NCBI RefSeq assembly: GCF_012371325.1
Contig: NZ_JAAZQX010000013.1
Span: 1 to 64,000 of the forward strand
Direction of reading: 5' to 3'
Length of the DNA: 64,000 nt
From: Acinetobacter sp. A2
GTDB taxonomy: Bacteria; Pseudomonadota; Gammaproteobacteria; Pseudomonadales; Moraxellaceae
The notes under the pieces are model-generated. The model did no database searches. It had not been told where the DNA came from and saw nothing but the letters and a program-made list of their open reading frames with translations. The position numbers and the translations under genes were made by a program. Of this stretch, positions 38,260 through 48,850 are shown one piece after another; position 1 is the first letter of the stretch; each line of letters begins with the position of its first letter.

Positions 38260-39647
38260 TGAGTACTTCAAATACATCGTCTTTGGATCAGTTAGATCCA
38301 CAAGCTGCTGCCGAATTACGTGAACAACGTAAAAAGACTATCGCCAGTTCATTGGGTAAGCGCCATCGTAAGGAAAAAACTTTCCGTATTATGGGGCTGT
38401 CGGCAGTTATCGCAGGTTTATTCTTTGTCGTGTTGCTTTTTGGCAGTATTTTGGCCAAAGGCTTGCCAGCATTTTGGCAAAGCAGCATGAGCCTTCCAAT
38501 TTATTTCGATCCAGCAGTTGTGAATGTAGGTCCAAAACCGAAAGCAATTGCAGGTGAGTCACCAGCCCAATACGAAGAACGTATGATTGCGTGGCAAACT
38601 GAAATGGGCATGGTCGATTGGGATGCCCTCATTGTGAACGGCATTATTGCTAAAGATAAAGCGCTAGAAGCACAGCGTGATGATCTTGGCTATTTATATA
38701 CCAGTTCTGAAGCGTACCGTGTACGTGACATGGTGTTGGCTGATCCATCACTGATTGGTCAAACCAAAGATGTTAAAGTACTTGCAGATGCTAACGTAGA
38801 TGTATGGTTAGAAGGTAATATTGACCGTAGCCTGCCAGATGAGCAGCAACAGTTAAGCCCTGAAGTACGTCAATTGGCAGACAAGTTAGAGTCACAAGGC
38901 ATTATTGAAAGTACATTCAATACCAACATTTTTGTTAGCCCAGACTCACGTAGTTCTCCTGCAACATCTGGTTTGGCGGGTGCATTCATGGGTTCTTTAT
39001 TCATGATGCTAATTGTGATCTTTATTTCGATTCCAATTGGTGTGGCATCGGCAATTTACTTAGAAGAATTTGCGCCAAAAAATGCCATTACTGATATTAT
39101 TGAAGTGAACATTAACAACTTGGCTGCTGTACCTTCTATTGTGTTCGGTTTGCTAGGTGCTGCCATCTTTATTGGTTGGATGCACTTACCATTGTCTGCA
39201 CCGTTGGTGGGTGGTTTAGTGTTAAGTTTAATGACTTTACCAACCGTAATTATTACCACACGTGCATCGTTAAAAGCAGTGCCACCGTCTATTCGTCAGG
39301 CAGCTTTAGGTTTGGGCGCATCGCGTTTACAAACTGTGTTCCACCATGTACTCCCACTTGCATTGCCGGGTATTTTAACGGGTGCAATTATTGGTGTCGC
39401 ACAAGCTTTAGGTGAAACTGCACCATTGTTATTAATTGGTATGAGTGCCTTTGTTGCCAGTGTACCAGCAACTCCATTTGATCAATCTACTGCGTTACCT
39501 GTGCAAATTTTCTTATGGCAGGGTAATGAAATGCGTAACTTCTTTGAAGGACGTACCGCTGCAGCCATTATCGTATTGCTTGCGTTAATGATTGGCTTGA
39601 ACAGCCTTGCAATCTGGTTACGTAAGAAGTTTGAAGTACGCTGGTAA
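38259..39647 (+). CDS. pstA: Phosphate ABC transporter permease PstA
   Basis: Second permease subunit. 462 aa against about 296 in E. coli: a large periplasmic domain of some 170 residues sits between the first helix (about residues 48-68) and the permease domain that starts near residue 240. The EAA loop is AALGLGASRLQTVFHHVLPL near residue 347. Long PstA proteins are common in pseudomonads and Acinetobacter. One-base overlap with pstC; pstB follows after 13 bases. Confidence 0.93.
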   Translation: MSTSNTSSLDQLDPQAAAELREQRKKTIASSLGKRHRKEKTFRIMGLSAVIAGLFFVVLLFGSILAKGLPAFWQSSMSLPIYFDPAVVNVGPKPKAIAGESPAQYEERMIAWQTEMGMVDWDALIVNGIIAKDKALEAQRDDLGYLYTSSEAYRVRDMVLADPSLIGQTKDVKVLADANVDVWLEGNIDRSLPDEQQQLSPEVRQLADKLESQGIIESTFNTNIFVSPDSRSSPATSGLAGAFMGSLFMMLIVIFISIPIGVASAIYLEEFAPKNAITDIIEVNINNLAAVPSIVFGLLGAAIFIGWMHLPLSAPLVGGLVLSLMTLPTVIITTRASLKAVPPSIRQAALGLGASRLQTVFHHVLPLALPGILTGAIIGVAQALGETAPLLLIGMSAFVASVPATPFDQSTALPVQIFLWQGNEMRNFFEGRTAAAIIVLLALMIGLNSLAIWLRKKFEVRW

Positions 39648-39660
39648 TTGAGGGCAGAAT

Positions 39661-40587
39661 ATGAATACTGTAGCAAGCACAGAAAAACCAAATTCCTTAG
39701 AACAGGATAAACAAGTGAATCCACAGCAAAGCCAATTTACATCTCCAGATGTAGAACAGAAGCAATCATCAACTTCGTTTGTTTCACAGTTTGATACACA
39801 AGCGTCTAGCAAAAAAGAAGCTAAGTCTTCAAATGTGAAATTAAGTACCAATGATGTGCATGTGTACTATGGTGAATCTGAAGCAATCAAAGGTATTGAT
39901 TTAAATATCTATGAAAATGAAGTGATTGCATTTATTGGTCCATCTGGTTGCGGTAAATCTACTTTCTTGCGTACTTTAAACCGTATGAACGACACCATTG
40001 ATAGCTGTCGTGTAACGGGTAAAGTGATGTTGGATAACCAAGACATTTATGATCCTAACCTTGACGTCGTATTATTACGTGCGCAAGTTGGTATGGTGTT
40101 CCAAAAGCCAAACCCATTTCCAAAATCAATTTTTGAAAACGTAGCCTATGGCCCTAAACTGCATGGTTTAGCGCGCGATAAATACGATTTGGAAGAAATT
40201 GTAGAAAACAGTTTGCGTAAAGCTGGTTTGTGGGATGAAGTGAAAGACCGTTTGAATCAACCAGGTACTGGTTTGTCGGGTGGTCAGCAACAACGTCTTT
40301 GTATCGCACGTACCATTGCGGTAAGTCCAGAAGTAATTTTAATGGATGAACCATGTTCGGCACTTGACCCAATTGCAACGGCAAAAGTAGAAGAATTAAT
40401 TTCTGAACTTTCTACTCAATATACAATTGCAATTGTAACGCACTCTATGCAACAGGCAGCACGTGTATCTGACCGTACTGCATACTTCCATTTGGGTGAT
40501 TTGATTGAAGTGAATGCAACTGAAAAAGTATTTACTCAGCCAGACCATCAATTAACAGAAGCGTATATTACAGGTCGTTTTGGTTAA
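39661..40587 (+). CDS. pstB: Phosphate ABC transporter ATPase PstB
   Basis: Energises phosphate import. Walker [10 protein letters not shown] is at about residues 95-103, the signature LSGGQQQRL near residue 201, and Walker [14 protein letters not shown] after it. The 308-aa length includes an N-terminal extension of about 60 residues, rich in Q, S, N and K, absent in E. coli PstB (257 aa). The extension has a good reading-frame start at 39661. phoU and phoBR do not follow here. Confidence 0.95.
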   Translation: MNTVASTEKPNSLEQDKQVNPQQSQFTSPDVEQKQSSTSFVSQFDTQASSKKEAKSSNVKLSTNDVHVYYGESEAIKGIDLNIYENEVIAFIGPSGCGKSTFLRTLNRMNDTIDSCRVTGKVMLDNQDIYDPNLDVVLLRAQVGMVFQKPNPFPKSIFENVAYGPKLHGLARDKYDLEEIVENSLRKAGLWDEVKDRLNQPGTGLSGGQQQRLCIARTIAVSPEVILMDEPCSALDPIATAKVEELISELSTQYTIAIVTHSMQQAARVSDRTAYFHLGDLIEVNATEKVFTQPDHQLTEAYITGRFG

Positions 40588-40609
40588 TTTTCAAAATCTG
40601 TATAAAAGG

Positions 40610-40640
40610 ACCGCAAATCAAACCGATTTGCGGTTTTTTT
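40610..40640 (+). terminator. Terminator of the pst operon
   Basis: ACCGCAAATC (40610-40619) pairs with GATTTGCGGT (40625-40634), followed by seven T. Confidence 0.9.
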
Positions 40641-40803
40641 ATGACGAATGTTTAGTACCTAGCATGATTTTGCTTTTGCACAAATTAAACGGTAATGAGA
40701 TTTAAAATCGATTAAATTAAGCAAATCAACAAGGTGATATTGAATTTTTAAGTTCAGCCCTCATCTTAAGCTAAGCACAAATAAAATTGAGAATTGCGGA
40801 TCT

Positions 40804-41766
40804 ATGTTATTTCATTTACCTAAATTACCTGCCGAAATTCGTATTAGCCATTTAAATGCGCGAATTAACGAACAACGAAAAAAAATTGCGCAAACTACGG
40901 CATCTAAACTTGAGTTATTGCAACTTAGCCAACAAATGGCACGTGAAGCACGAGCCCGTAAAAAGAACAATCAAAAAATTTATGTACTTGACTTTAAAGG
41001 CGATACAGCCGCATCAGCAGTAGAGCAATTACGTGAAGAAATCACTTTGGTTTTGGCAACAGCAAAAGCAGGTCGTGACCGTGTGGTGGTGCGCCTAGAA
41101 AGCCCTGGTGGCATGGTACATGGCTATGGACTTGCTGCTGCTCAATTGGTGCGTTTACGTGATGCAGGATTTCATTTAACCATTTGTGTCGATAAAGTTG
41201 CGGCAAGTGGTGGCTATATGATGGCATGCATTGGTTCAGAAATTGTGTCAGCGCCATTTGCCATTTTGGGTTCTATTGGGGTAGTGGCACAAGTACCGAA
41301 CTTTAATCGCTTGCTGAAAGAAAAAAATATAGATTTTGAGATGTACACCGCAGGTGAATATAAACGCACCGTGACCATGTTTGGTGAAAATACCGCAGAA
41401 GGCAAAGCAAAATTTGAACAAGAGTTGCAGCAAACCCATATTCTGTTTAAGCACTTTGTTGAAAAGTACCGCCCACAACTGAATGTTGAAAAAGTCGCAA
41501 CAGGTGAGCATTGGTATGGTCATGATGCTTTAGATTTAAATTTGGTGGATAAACTACAAACTTCAGATGAGTACTTACTGAGCTTATTGCCACAGCATGA
41601 TATTTATGTAATTCAAACTCGTAAAAAACCAACATTGGGTGAAAAACTGGGTTTACAAGCAGCACAAATGGCAGACAGTCTGATTCCAGCTGTAATGAAT
41701 AAACTGGTGGATAGCCTAAGCAAAGCCAATAGTAGTTTGCTGCAAATACGTGATCCGAAACTGTAA
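40804..41766 (+). CDS. sohB: SohB-like serine protease of the S49 family
   Basis: A member of the SppA/SohB family that cleaves peptides at the membrane. The nucleophile serine is in VAASGGYMMA near residue 138, and the catalytic lysine is in EYKRTVTMFGENT near residue 190. The length is 320 aa. E. coli SohB (349 aa) starts with a transmembrane helix; here the N-terminus is a charged amphipathic helix and the anchor seems missing. It has its own terminator. Confidence 0.85.
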   Translation: MLFHLPKLPAEIRISHLNARINEQRKKIAQTTASKLELLQLSQQMAREARARKKNNQKIYVLDFKGDTAASAVEQLREEITLVLATAKAGRDRVVVRLESPGGMVHGYGLAAAQLVRLRDAGFHLTICVDKVAASGGYMMACIGSEIVSAPFAILGSIGVVAQVPNFNRLLKEKNIDFEMYTAGEYKRTVTMFGENTAEGKAKFEQELQQTHILFKHFVEKYRPQLNVEKVATGEHWYGHDALDLNLVDKLQTSDEYLLSLLPQHDIYVIQTRKKPTLGEKLGLQAAQMADSLIPAVMNKLVDSLSKANSSLLQIRDPKL

Positions 41767-41799
41767 TAGCGATCATCTAACTTCTAAGTTTGATCTAAA

Positions 41800-41827
41800 A
41801 ATTGCGCTCATTGAGCGCAATTTTTTT
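41800..41827 (+). terminator. Terminator after sohB
   Basis: ATTGCGCTCA (41801-41810) pairs with TGAGCGCAAT (41812-41821), followed by T residues. Confidence 0.85.
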
Positions 41828-41934
41828 ATTCATATTTTATAAAAAATTAAAGTTTTTAGGTCTTTGATTTAAGCATCTTAATTTTCAATTCAGCTTGATG
41901 CGATATCTTGGTAATAAGAAAAAAACACCTAGCC

Positions 41935-42570
41935 ATGTTGAATATGCAAACAAATATTGTGCCAGCGAAGCAATCAACATCTACAGATTTAATGATTCGT
42001 TTTTTACATATGGTGATGCTACTGAGCTTTACAGGAGCATATTTAACAGGCGATGTGGAAGAATGGCATCAGTTGCACATGGCTTTTGGTTACACTTTGG
42101 GAATTAGTTTAGCTTTACGAATAGTGTGGCAGGTGTTGAGTATGTTGAACAGTAGACAGCCAACAGGGATTTCAAGACGTTTAGGCATGGTCCAACAATT
42201 TATAAAACGCTATTGGAAACAGCCACAGCAGTATTTTTCACTGCAGTTTTTAAAGTCGGGTAGTTCCAGTGCGTTTCAATTTAGTATTTTGTTGATTTGG
42301 TTAGCATTGCCTTTAACTGTGTTGGCTGGATTTTTCACCGATTATACCCAAAGTCATACCTTAAAGGAGGTGTATGAATTTGCTGCAAATTTATTCTTAG
42401 TTGCAGTGTTGGTGCATTTAGCAAGTTTAACTTTAAGCAGTGTATTGTTTAAAAAATGGCTTGCCAAAACCATGTTTTGGGGTTCAGGTAAACCCGCAGT
42501 ATTCACAGTGCTGGTCTGGATGATTTCAGTTGCAAGTTTAGCTGGTTTTTGGTGGTGGTATTGGCAATAA
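41935..42570 (+). CDS. Cytochrome b/b6-type membrane protein
   Basis: A 211-aa protein with four or five membrane helices and histidines placed for heme binding: IRFLHMVMLL near residue 23, WHQLHMAFGY near residue 47, and LVHLASLTL near residue 163. This matches the cytochrome b561 / hydrogenase-type cytochrome b domain, an electron carrier at the inner membrane. The ATG at 41935 is chosen over an in-frame TTG at 41908; no strong ribosome site supports either. No partner redox gene is adjacent. Confidence 0.8.
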   Translation: MLNMQTNIVPAKQSTSTDLMIRFLHMVMLLSFTGAYLTGDVEEWHQLHMAFGYTLGISLALRIVWQVLSMLNSRQPTGISRRLGMVQQFIKRYWKQPQQYFSLQFLKSGSSSAFQFSILLIWLALPLTVLAGFFTDYTQSHTLKEVYEFAANLFLVAVLVHLASLTLSSVLFKKWLAKTMFWGSGKPAVFTVLVWMISVASLAGFWWWYWQ

Positions 42571-42599
42571 ATTTGGATTTAGTCAGCAAGGGTATTCTG

Positions 42600-43226
42600 T
42601 TATGGGGTGTGTTTCTTGATTAAGTAGAAACAGCCCATGAGTATTGCCCCTATTGTCGCTAAAAGCATATCCATGTGTGCATCCCAAATATCCCCTTGCT
42701 GTCCGTTATAATTTTCAGCATCTTCTGGTGATAAGCCAAGCGCAATGAGCCATTCCAGCCATTCATAAATCAAACTGCTTGCCATGACAAATTGAATGAC
42801 CAAAAGATATAAAACTATCGGTTTATTTTTTGGAAACCAGATTTCAAACAAACGTAATAAAACAGGGTAGAGCAAAATCCCATAAGTCAAATGCACAAAG
42901 CGGTCATACATATTGCGTGACCAGCCCATGCTTTGATCTAAATTAAAGCCAAAGCTGTGCAAAATCCAATTATTATAGGGCACATAAGAATACAGATAAT
43001 GTGCCCCGATAATGTGAATCAGTAAAAATATTAAATACAGCACAAAACTGGAAAAGCTCAGTCCTACTTTTTTAAAGGCAATCAGCAAACCAGCCATCAT
43101 AAAAACTGTGCCTGCCTGATGCAGTAAATATGACTCAAATTCCAGTGGTTGAATACTGGCAGCAAACATGGCGAGTACGACCAAGCCTAAAGCGTAGTAA
43201 TGTTTAATGTGGAATTGATTTTCCAT
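42600..43226 (-). CDS. DUF2238 membrane protein, YjdF-like
   Basis: A 208-aa inner-membrane protein with about six helices. Its length and the motifs DRFVHLTYGILLYPVLLRL (near residue 108), SLIYEWLEW and DIWDAHMDMLLATIGAIL (C-terminus) fit E. coli YjdF (209 aa) and the DUF2238 family, of unknown function. It is convergent with the cytochrome b gene and separated from purB by a terminator. Confidence 0.85.
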   Translation of the reverse strand: MENQFHIKHYYALGLVVLAMFAASIQPLEFESYLLHQAGTVFMMAGLLIAFKKVGLSFSSFVLYLIFLLIHIIGAHYLYSYVPYNNWILHSFGFNLDQSMGWSRNMYDRFVHLTYGILLYPVLLRLFEIWFPKNKPIVLYLLVIQFVMASSLIYEWLEWLIALGLSPEDAENYNGQQGDIWDAHMDMLLATIGAILMGCFYLIKKHTP

Positions 43227-43262
43227 GTGGATTTTGATTTGGGAGATTTATTTTATTCTAAT

Positions 43263-43293
43263 AAAAATGCGAAGCCGAAGCTTCGCATTTTTG
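43263..43293 (-). terminator. Terminator after purB
   Basis: AAAAATGCGAAGC (43263-43275) and GCTTCGCATTTTT (43280-43292) form a 13-base perfect stem with a CGAA tetraloop. Confidence 0.9.
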
Positions 43294-43316
43294 TATTCGG
43301 GTTATTGCTATACAAA

Positions 43317-44714
<1,398 letters not shown>

Positions 44715-44760
44715 TTAAACTTTGGAATTAAACCTAAAACAAAAGCGTGTTCAGCATGGT

Positions 44761-45501
44761 TTAAACCACCTGATACTGTAAACGCGCCAGATCTTGAATA
44801 TCACGTAATAATTTACGTTTGCTAAATATCATGCCCCATGAGCTGCCACCAAGTTGACGCCACAGGTGTGCCATTTGTAAGCCTGTAAAAAGCGAAGCAC
44901 GAATTCGATTGGTATGTGCAGAATCTTTAAATGCCTCTGCATTGCCACGTACCATAATGCGCGGGTTAATTTGTCCTGCTGTGTCTACATAGGTTTGCGC
45001 TAAATTGGCAATAATACTGGGATGCAAATAGTTATTATCAAAAAATGAGAGTTGTTTTAAAATTTTTTGCTGTGATTGTTCAATGATTTCAACGTATTTG
45101 GGGTTGCTATAGACTTTCTTTTCCAATTGCAGCAATGCCATAGCATAAGACATGGGCAATTTGGCATTCGATAACTTGGGTAAACGCGATTTTGGCGCAG
45201 TATTGAAGGGTTGGTTGATGCTGCTTTCTAGCGTTTTTAAACCCAGCGAAATATCGGCCAAGTGATTAAAAAAATCCAGTGTTTGTGAGCTTTTGTTATG
45301 ACTTGGACGAATGTTTAAACTGGCTTTAATCAATTGCTCAAAATAAAAGTTACCGCTATCGCCAATACTTTGTCTGCCTGTTAGTGCGGTCATGTGCGTA
45401 AGCTGAGTGGCTTGGAACACACCCGCTAATGCCAAAGCACGATTTTGGCGAACATTCAGAGTTGGAGACTGTTGAAACGGTAACTCTGTCATCCGGAACA
45501 A
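44761..45501 (-). CDS. hflD: HflD lysogenization regulator homologue
   Basis: Peripheral inner-membrane protein. In E. coli it binds lambda CII and affects lysogeny. The 246-aa sequence is longer than E. coli HflD (213). The pattern [19 protein letters not shown] near residue 22 and [20 protein letters not shown] near the C-terminus fit the family. It sits between mnmA and purB, three bases from mnmA. Confidence 0.88.
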   Translation of the reverse strand: MFRMTELPFQQSPTLNVRQNRALALAGVFQATQLTHMTALTGRQSIGDSGNFYFEQLIKASLNIRPSHNKSSQTLDFFNHLADISLGLKTLESSINQPFNTAPKSRLPKLSNAKLPMSYAMALLQLEKKVYSNPKYVEIIEQSQQKILKQLSFFDNNYLHPSIIANLAQTYVDTAGQINPRIMVRGNAEAFKDSAHTNRIRASLFTGLQMAHLWRQLGGSSWGMIFSKRKLLRDIQDLARLQYQVV

Positions 45502-45504
45502 TCC

Positions 45505-46650
45505 TTAAATAAAATCTGGTTTTGGTGCGTTGGTATGGTGAATGACACCGCCGCCTAAACACACTTCGCCCGAGTAGAATACGACACTTTGACCAGGAGT
45601 TACGGCACGCTGTGGTTCATCAAACTCGACACGTACGCCACCAGGTAAATCAGCATCATTGAAGATCACGCAATCTTGATCATCCTGACGGTAACGGGTA
45701 CGGCAAGTACAACGGAAACCCGTTGCAGGAATTTCCTGTTCACCAGCAACCCAATCCACAGCTTCGCTCCATAAAATGGTGCTTTGCATAAGTGGATGTT
45801 CATGGCCTTGACCAATCACCAAGCGATTATTTTCAATATCTTTGTGCAGCACAAACCACGCGCCTTCGGCAACACCTTTTAAGCCGCCAATGCCAATCCC
45901 GCCACGCTGACCGAGCGTATAGTACATTAAGCCGTGATGTTCACCAACCTCTTTGCCGTTGTCTAAAACAATTTTTCCAGCTTGTGCAGGTAAATATTGT
46001 TTTAAGAAATCATTAAAGCGGCGTTCACCAATAAAACAAATACCAGTCGAGTCTTTTTTCTTGGCGGTGACTAAATCTAGTTCTTCGGCAATTTTTCGGA
46101 CTTGTGGTTTTTCAATTTCACCTACTGGGAATAAGGTTTTGTTAATTTCACGACCATGCACTGCATGTAAGAAATAAGTCTGATCTTTATTTTTATCTAA
46201 ACCACGTAATAGTGGGGCGTAGGCTTCGCCTTTAGAGTTGTACTGCGTTTCACCACGACGAGCGTAGTGACCAGTGGCAATAAAATCTGCACCCAAATTC
46301 ATGGCGTGATCTAAAAAGGCACGGAATTTAATTTCTTTATTGCATAGAATATCTGGGTTTGGTGTACGTCCTGCAGCATATTCGGCAAGAAAATGCTCAA
46401 AGACACGATCCCAATACTCCATAGCAAAGTTGGCTGTATGCAACTTAATACCTAGTTTATCGCACACTGCTTGCGCATCGGCAAGGTCTTCCATTGCGGT
46501 GCAATATTCGGTGCCGTCATCTTCTTCCCAGTTTTTCATGAAAAGACCTTCAACCTGATAACCTTGTTGAAGTAGAAGTGCAGCAGAAACAGATGAATCT
46601 ACACCACCTGACATACCGACGATGACACGTTGTTGCATAGGATTAGGCAT
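45505..46650 (-). CDS. mnmA: tRNA 2-thiouridine(34) synthase MnmA
   Basis: Adds sulfur to U34 of tRNA-Lys, -Glu and -Gln. The PP-loop [10 protein letters not shown] is at residues 13-22. The catalytic cysteine pair is in [12 protein letters not shown] near residue 103 and [12 protein letters not shown] near residue 201. 381 aa, normal length. Its start overlaps the nudJ stop by eight bases. Confidence 0.97.
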   Translation of the reverse strand: MPNPMQQRVIVGMSGGVDSSVSAALLLQQGYQVEGLFMKNWEEDDGTEYCTAMEDLADAQAVCDKLGIKLHTANFAMEYWDRVFEHFLAEYAAGRTPNPDILCNKEIKFRAFLDHAMNLGADFIATGHYARRGETQYNSKGEAYAPLLRGLDKNKDQTYFLHAVHGREINKTLFPVGEIEKPQVRKIAEELDLVTAKKKDSTGICFIGERRFNDFLKQYLPAQAGKIVLDNGKEVGEHHGLMYYTLGQRGGIGIGGLKGVAEGAWFVLHKDIENNRLVIGQGHEHPLMQSTILWSEAVDWVAGEQEIPATGFRCTCRTRYRQDDQDCVIFNDADLPGGVRVEFDEPQRAVTPGQSVVFYSGEVCLGGGVIHHTNAPKPDFI

Positions 46651-47128
46651 CCAAACTTGAAATTAGGGGAGAATTTTGGTGCTCGTAAATGAGCGATAAA
46701 GGATAAGACTGACCACTGAGCGCATCTTGAACCGCTTTCATTACCAACGGACTACGGGCACGTGCAGATTCAGCCAGTTCGTCTGCAGACATCCACACAG
46801 TACCGATAATGTCTGGATCGAGTTGAGCTTGCGCATCATGTTGTAGCGATTCGGCTAAAAAGCAGAAACGGTAATAAGTACGGTCAGGAAACATGGGCGG
46901 GGTATAGCTATAAATACCCAATAAGGCATTAATTTTGACCTGATGCCCAGTTTCCTCCATGGTTTCACGCAATGCAGCTTCAATTAAGCTTTCGCCCGCT
47001 TCAACATGCCCTGCAGGCTGATTAAACACGCTATGCGTCACACCCTCTGTATGTTCTTCAACAAACAGGAATTTTCCGTTTTTTTCGATAACGGTGGCGA
47101 CAGTAACGTGAGCAGTCCAAGCGGTCAT
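46643..47128 (-). CDS. nudJ: NUDIX hydrolase, NudJ-like
   Basis: Nucleoside di/triphosphate phosphohydrolase; E. coli NudJ hydrolyses HMP-PP and nucleotides. The Nudix box starts [20 protein letters not shown] near residue 41, followed by TG, as in the family pattern. The start at 47128 ([13 protein letters not shown]) matches the family N-terminus better than an in-frame ATG at 47155. Preserved nudJ-mnmA-hflD-purB order supports the name. Confidence 0.88.
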   Translation of the reverse strand: MTAWTAHVTVATVIEKNGKFLFVEEHTEGVTHSVFNQPAGHVEAGESLIEAALRETMEETGHQVKINALLGIYSYTPPMFPDRTYYRFCFLAESLQHDAQAQLDPDIIGTVWMSADELAESARARSPLVMKAVQDALSGQSYPLSLIYEHQNSPLISSLDA

Positions 47129-47282
47129 TGAAAAGCACCATGGGATAAAACGCATATTCTACAAAATTTAGGGGGATGTGGCTATGTTGAAAGGGGATTT
47201 CTTTAAGATGTTATTGCACCTGCATGCTCGGAGATAAATCAACAAAAATATAATTAATATCTCACCAAGAATAGTTTGGACG

Positions 47283-47395
47283 GGCTTTGTTGCACAAAGA
47301 TTTCCTAACTATATGATTTTATAGGATTTGATTGTTTTTCAGTCAGGATTTTAATTTAATAAAATCAATGGCTTATATATTTATGCAACAAAACC
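47283..47395. mobile_element. 113-bp MITE, IS5/IS903-type ends
   Basis: Terminal inverted repeats GGCTTTGTTGCACAAA (47283-47298) and TTTATGCAACAAAACC (47380-47395) match at 14 of 16 positions. A perfect 9-base target duplication GTTTGGACG flanks it (47274-47282 and 47396-47404). The ends resemble IS903-subgroup elements of the IS5 family, which make 9-base duplications. The interior is AT-rich and has no gene, so it must be moved by a transposase supplied in trans. Confidence 0.8.
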
Positions 47396-47412
47396 GTTTG
47401 GACGTTATAAAT

Positions 47413-47895
47413 TTACTCTGATTTTCTACAGTCATTTTCAATCAATGTATTACCATAAGTAGAATTTAGTTGATGTTGCCAATGTTTAACATAAGCCTTT
47501 ATCCAGAGGTAACTTTCATGTTTGTCAATTTGGGTTGGTAAATATGGCTTATGTTTTTGCAGAAAAATCCCCATCCAGCAGATTTGATTGATTTGAGTAA
47601 TATTTAGTTCTGTATCAAAATGATAAGCATTGCCAATGGTTTGCTCATAGCCCCGTATTACAGCAACTTTTTCAAGTGTTGAAAGTAATAACTGCTGCGT
47701 TAAGGGGGATGGTTCGGATGAGGAGGCGATTTGGTACACTTTGGTGTCAGATAACAATGTTGTACCTACTATTCCACGATTGGCATTTTTGAGTGCTACA
47801 CTATTTTTATCTGTCTGAGAGGTGAGTGAACAGCTAGTTAAAAATATGCAACATAATACACTAAGGGGTATTATTAATTTTTTTATATATAACAT
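47413..47895 (-). CDS. Orphan lipoprotein of unknown function
   Basis: A 160-aa protein with a signal peptide and lipobox LTSC (cysteine at residue 22). The mature part has two more cysteines (NQICWMG near residue 109 and ENDCRKSE at the end). No family recognised. It starts 35 bases inside the 3' end of a broken reading frame (47861-48195) on the same strand. That layout, a broken gene followed by a lipoprotein, is like an orphan immunity gene, but nothing proves it. Confidence 0.65.
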   Translation of the reverse strand: MLYIKKLIIPLSVLCCIFLTSCSLTSQTDKNSVALKNANRGIVGTTLLSDTKVYQIASSSEPSPLTQQLLLSTLEKVAVIRGYEQTIGNAYHFDTELNITQINQICWMGIFLQKHKPYLPTQIDKHESYLWIKAYVKHWQHQLNSTYGNTLIENDCRKSE

Positions 47896-48195
47896 TGTCT
47901 GGATCGCCTAAATATATACCTTGAGATTTTAATATTTGAATCATGTGTGGGTTAAAATTCTGTTTAAAAACATCAACAAACATATTTCTATTAATTGTAA
48001 TTGGCTCTTTATTATTTTGGATTAAAAGTATATCTCTAGTTGCATCAATCACATTAATTTATCAATCTGATTTTGCCGGTTTTTAGCTTTCATTAAAGCT
48101 GACTGCAATTGATCGTGAGTTTTTAAATGAGGAATATCTTTTCTGAAGCATGACGAATTTGGAATCATCATGCTTAAAAATTGACTTTTGCCGAT
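47861..48195 (-). pseudogene. Frameshifted 3' remnant of an unknown gene
   Basis: Two reading frames join head to tail on the minus strand. The first (48195-48049) reads SMMIPNSSCFRKDIPHLKTH... to DKLM and a TGA. The second starts at once as VIDATRDILLIQNN (48052 to 47861). One added base near 48052 would make a single open frame of about 111 codons, preceded by a TAG at 48196-48198. An alternative is two genes coupled by a GTGA overlap, but neither start has a ribosome site. Confidence 0.45.
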
Positions 48196-48215
48196 CTAAT
48201 CTAAATTAAGGCCGT

Positions 48216-48746
48216 TTATTGATAATTCCCCGCAACTTTCACATAGTGCCGTGCAGAATAAGGTAAAAACTCCTTTTCCTTGTCAGTTAAAGGACGAACT
48301 TTTTGCACAGGGCTACCCACATACAAATAACCACTTTCCAAGCGTTTACGCGGAGGTACTAAAGAGCCTGCACCAATCATCACATCATCTTCAATAATGG
48401 CATCATCCAAAACAATCGTGTTAATGCCCAATAACACCCGATTACCAATGGTGCAGCCGTGTAAGGTTACACCATGTCCAACGGTGACATCTTCACCAAT
48501 AATTAGCGGAGAACCTTCAGGTTTGTCGGCTTTTTTATGGCTAACATGCAGCATGGCATGATCTTGTACGTTGGAATTTTGACCAATCCGAATATGATTA
48601 ACATCGCCACGAATCACGGCAAAAGGCCAAACCGATACATTGGCAGCCAGATGCACATCACCTATCACAATAGATAATTCATCTACATAACAACTTGCGT
48701 CAACTTTTGGAGTGTGGTCTAAATAGGCACGAATATTTTTTTTCAT
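48216..48746 (-). CDS. Gamma-class carbonic anhydrase family protein
   Basis: A left-handed beta-helix protein of 176 aa with hexapeptide repeats. The metal-ligand histidines appear in VQDHAMLHVSH (near residues 64-74) and GHGVTLHGC (near residue 91). Homologues (YrdA/CaiE/PaaY group) bind zinc, iron or nickel and may have carbonic anhydrase or thioesterase activity. ATG 48746 is preferred to an in-frame GTG at 48755. Confidence 0.88.
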   Translation of the reverse strand: MKKNIRAYLDHTPKVDASCYVDELSIVIGDVHLAANVSVWPFAVIRGDVNHIRIGQNSNVQDHAMLHVSHKKADKPEGSPLIIGEDVTVGHGVTLHGCTIGNRVLLGINTIVLDDAIIEDDVMIGAGSLVPPRKRLESGYLYVGSPVQKVRPLTDKEKEFLPYSARHYVKVAGNYQ

Positions 48747-48794
48747 GATTGACACATCTATAGCTTATAAATTCAGGATTAAACACAGTATAAA

Positions 48795-48827
48795 ATAAAA
48801 AAGCACACATTCGGACAATGTGTGCTT
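48795..48827 (-). terminator. Terminator after the carboxypeptidase gene
   Basis: AAGCACACATT (48801-48811) pairs with AATGTGTGCTT (48817-48827); the T run is on the minus strand. Confidence 0.85.
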
Positions 48828-48850
48828 CGCTTTAGTCTAAGCTGAAAATC

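Noticed and set aside
41895-42107. Alternative 70-codon frame at the start of the cytochrome b gene
   Set aside because: Same strand but wrong frame; it lacks the hydrophobic helices and heme histidines of the overlapping gene.
47283-47395. Complete insertion sequence
   Set aside because: Only 113 bases lie between the inverted repeats, with no transposase; treated as a MITE.
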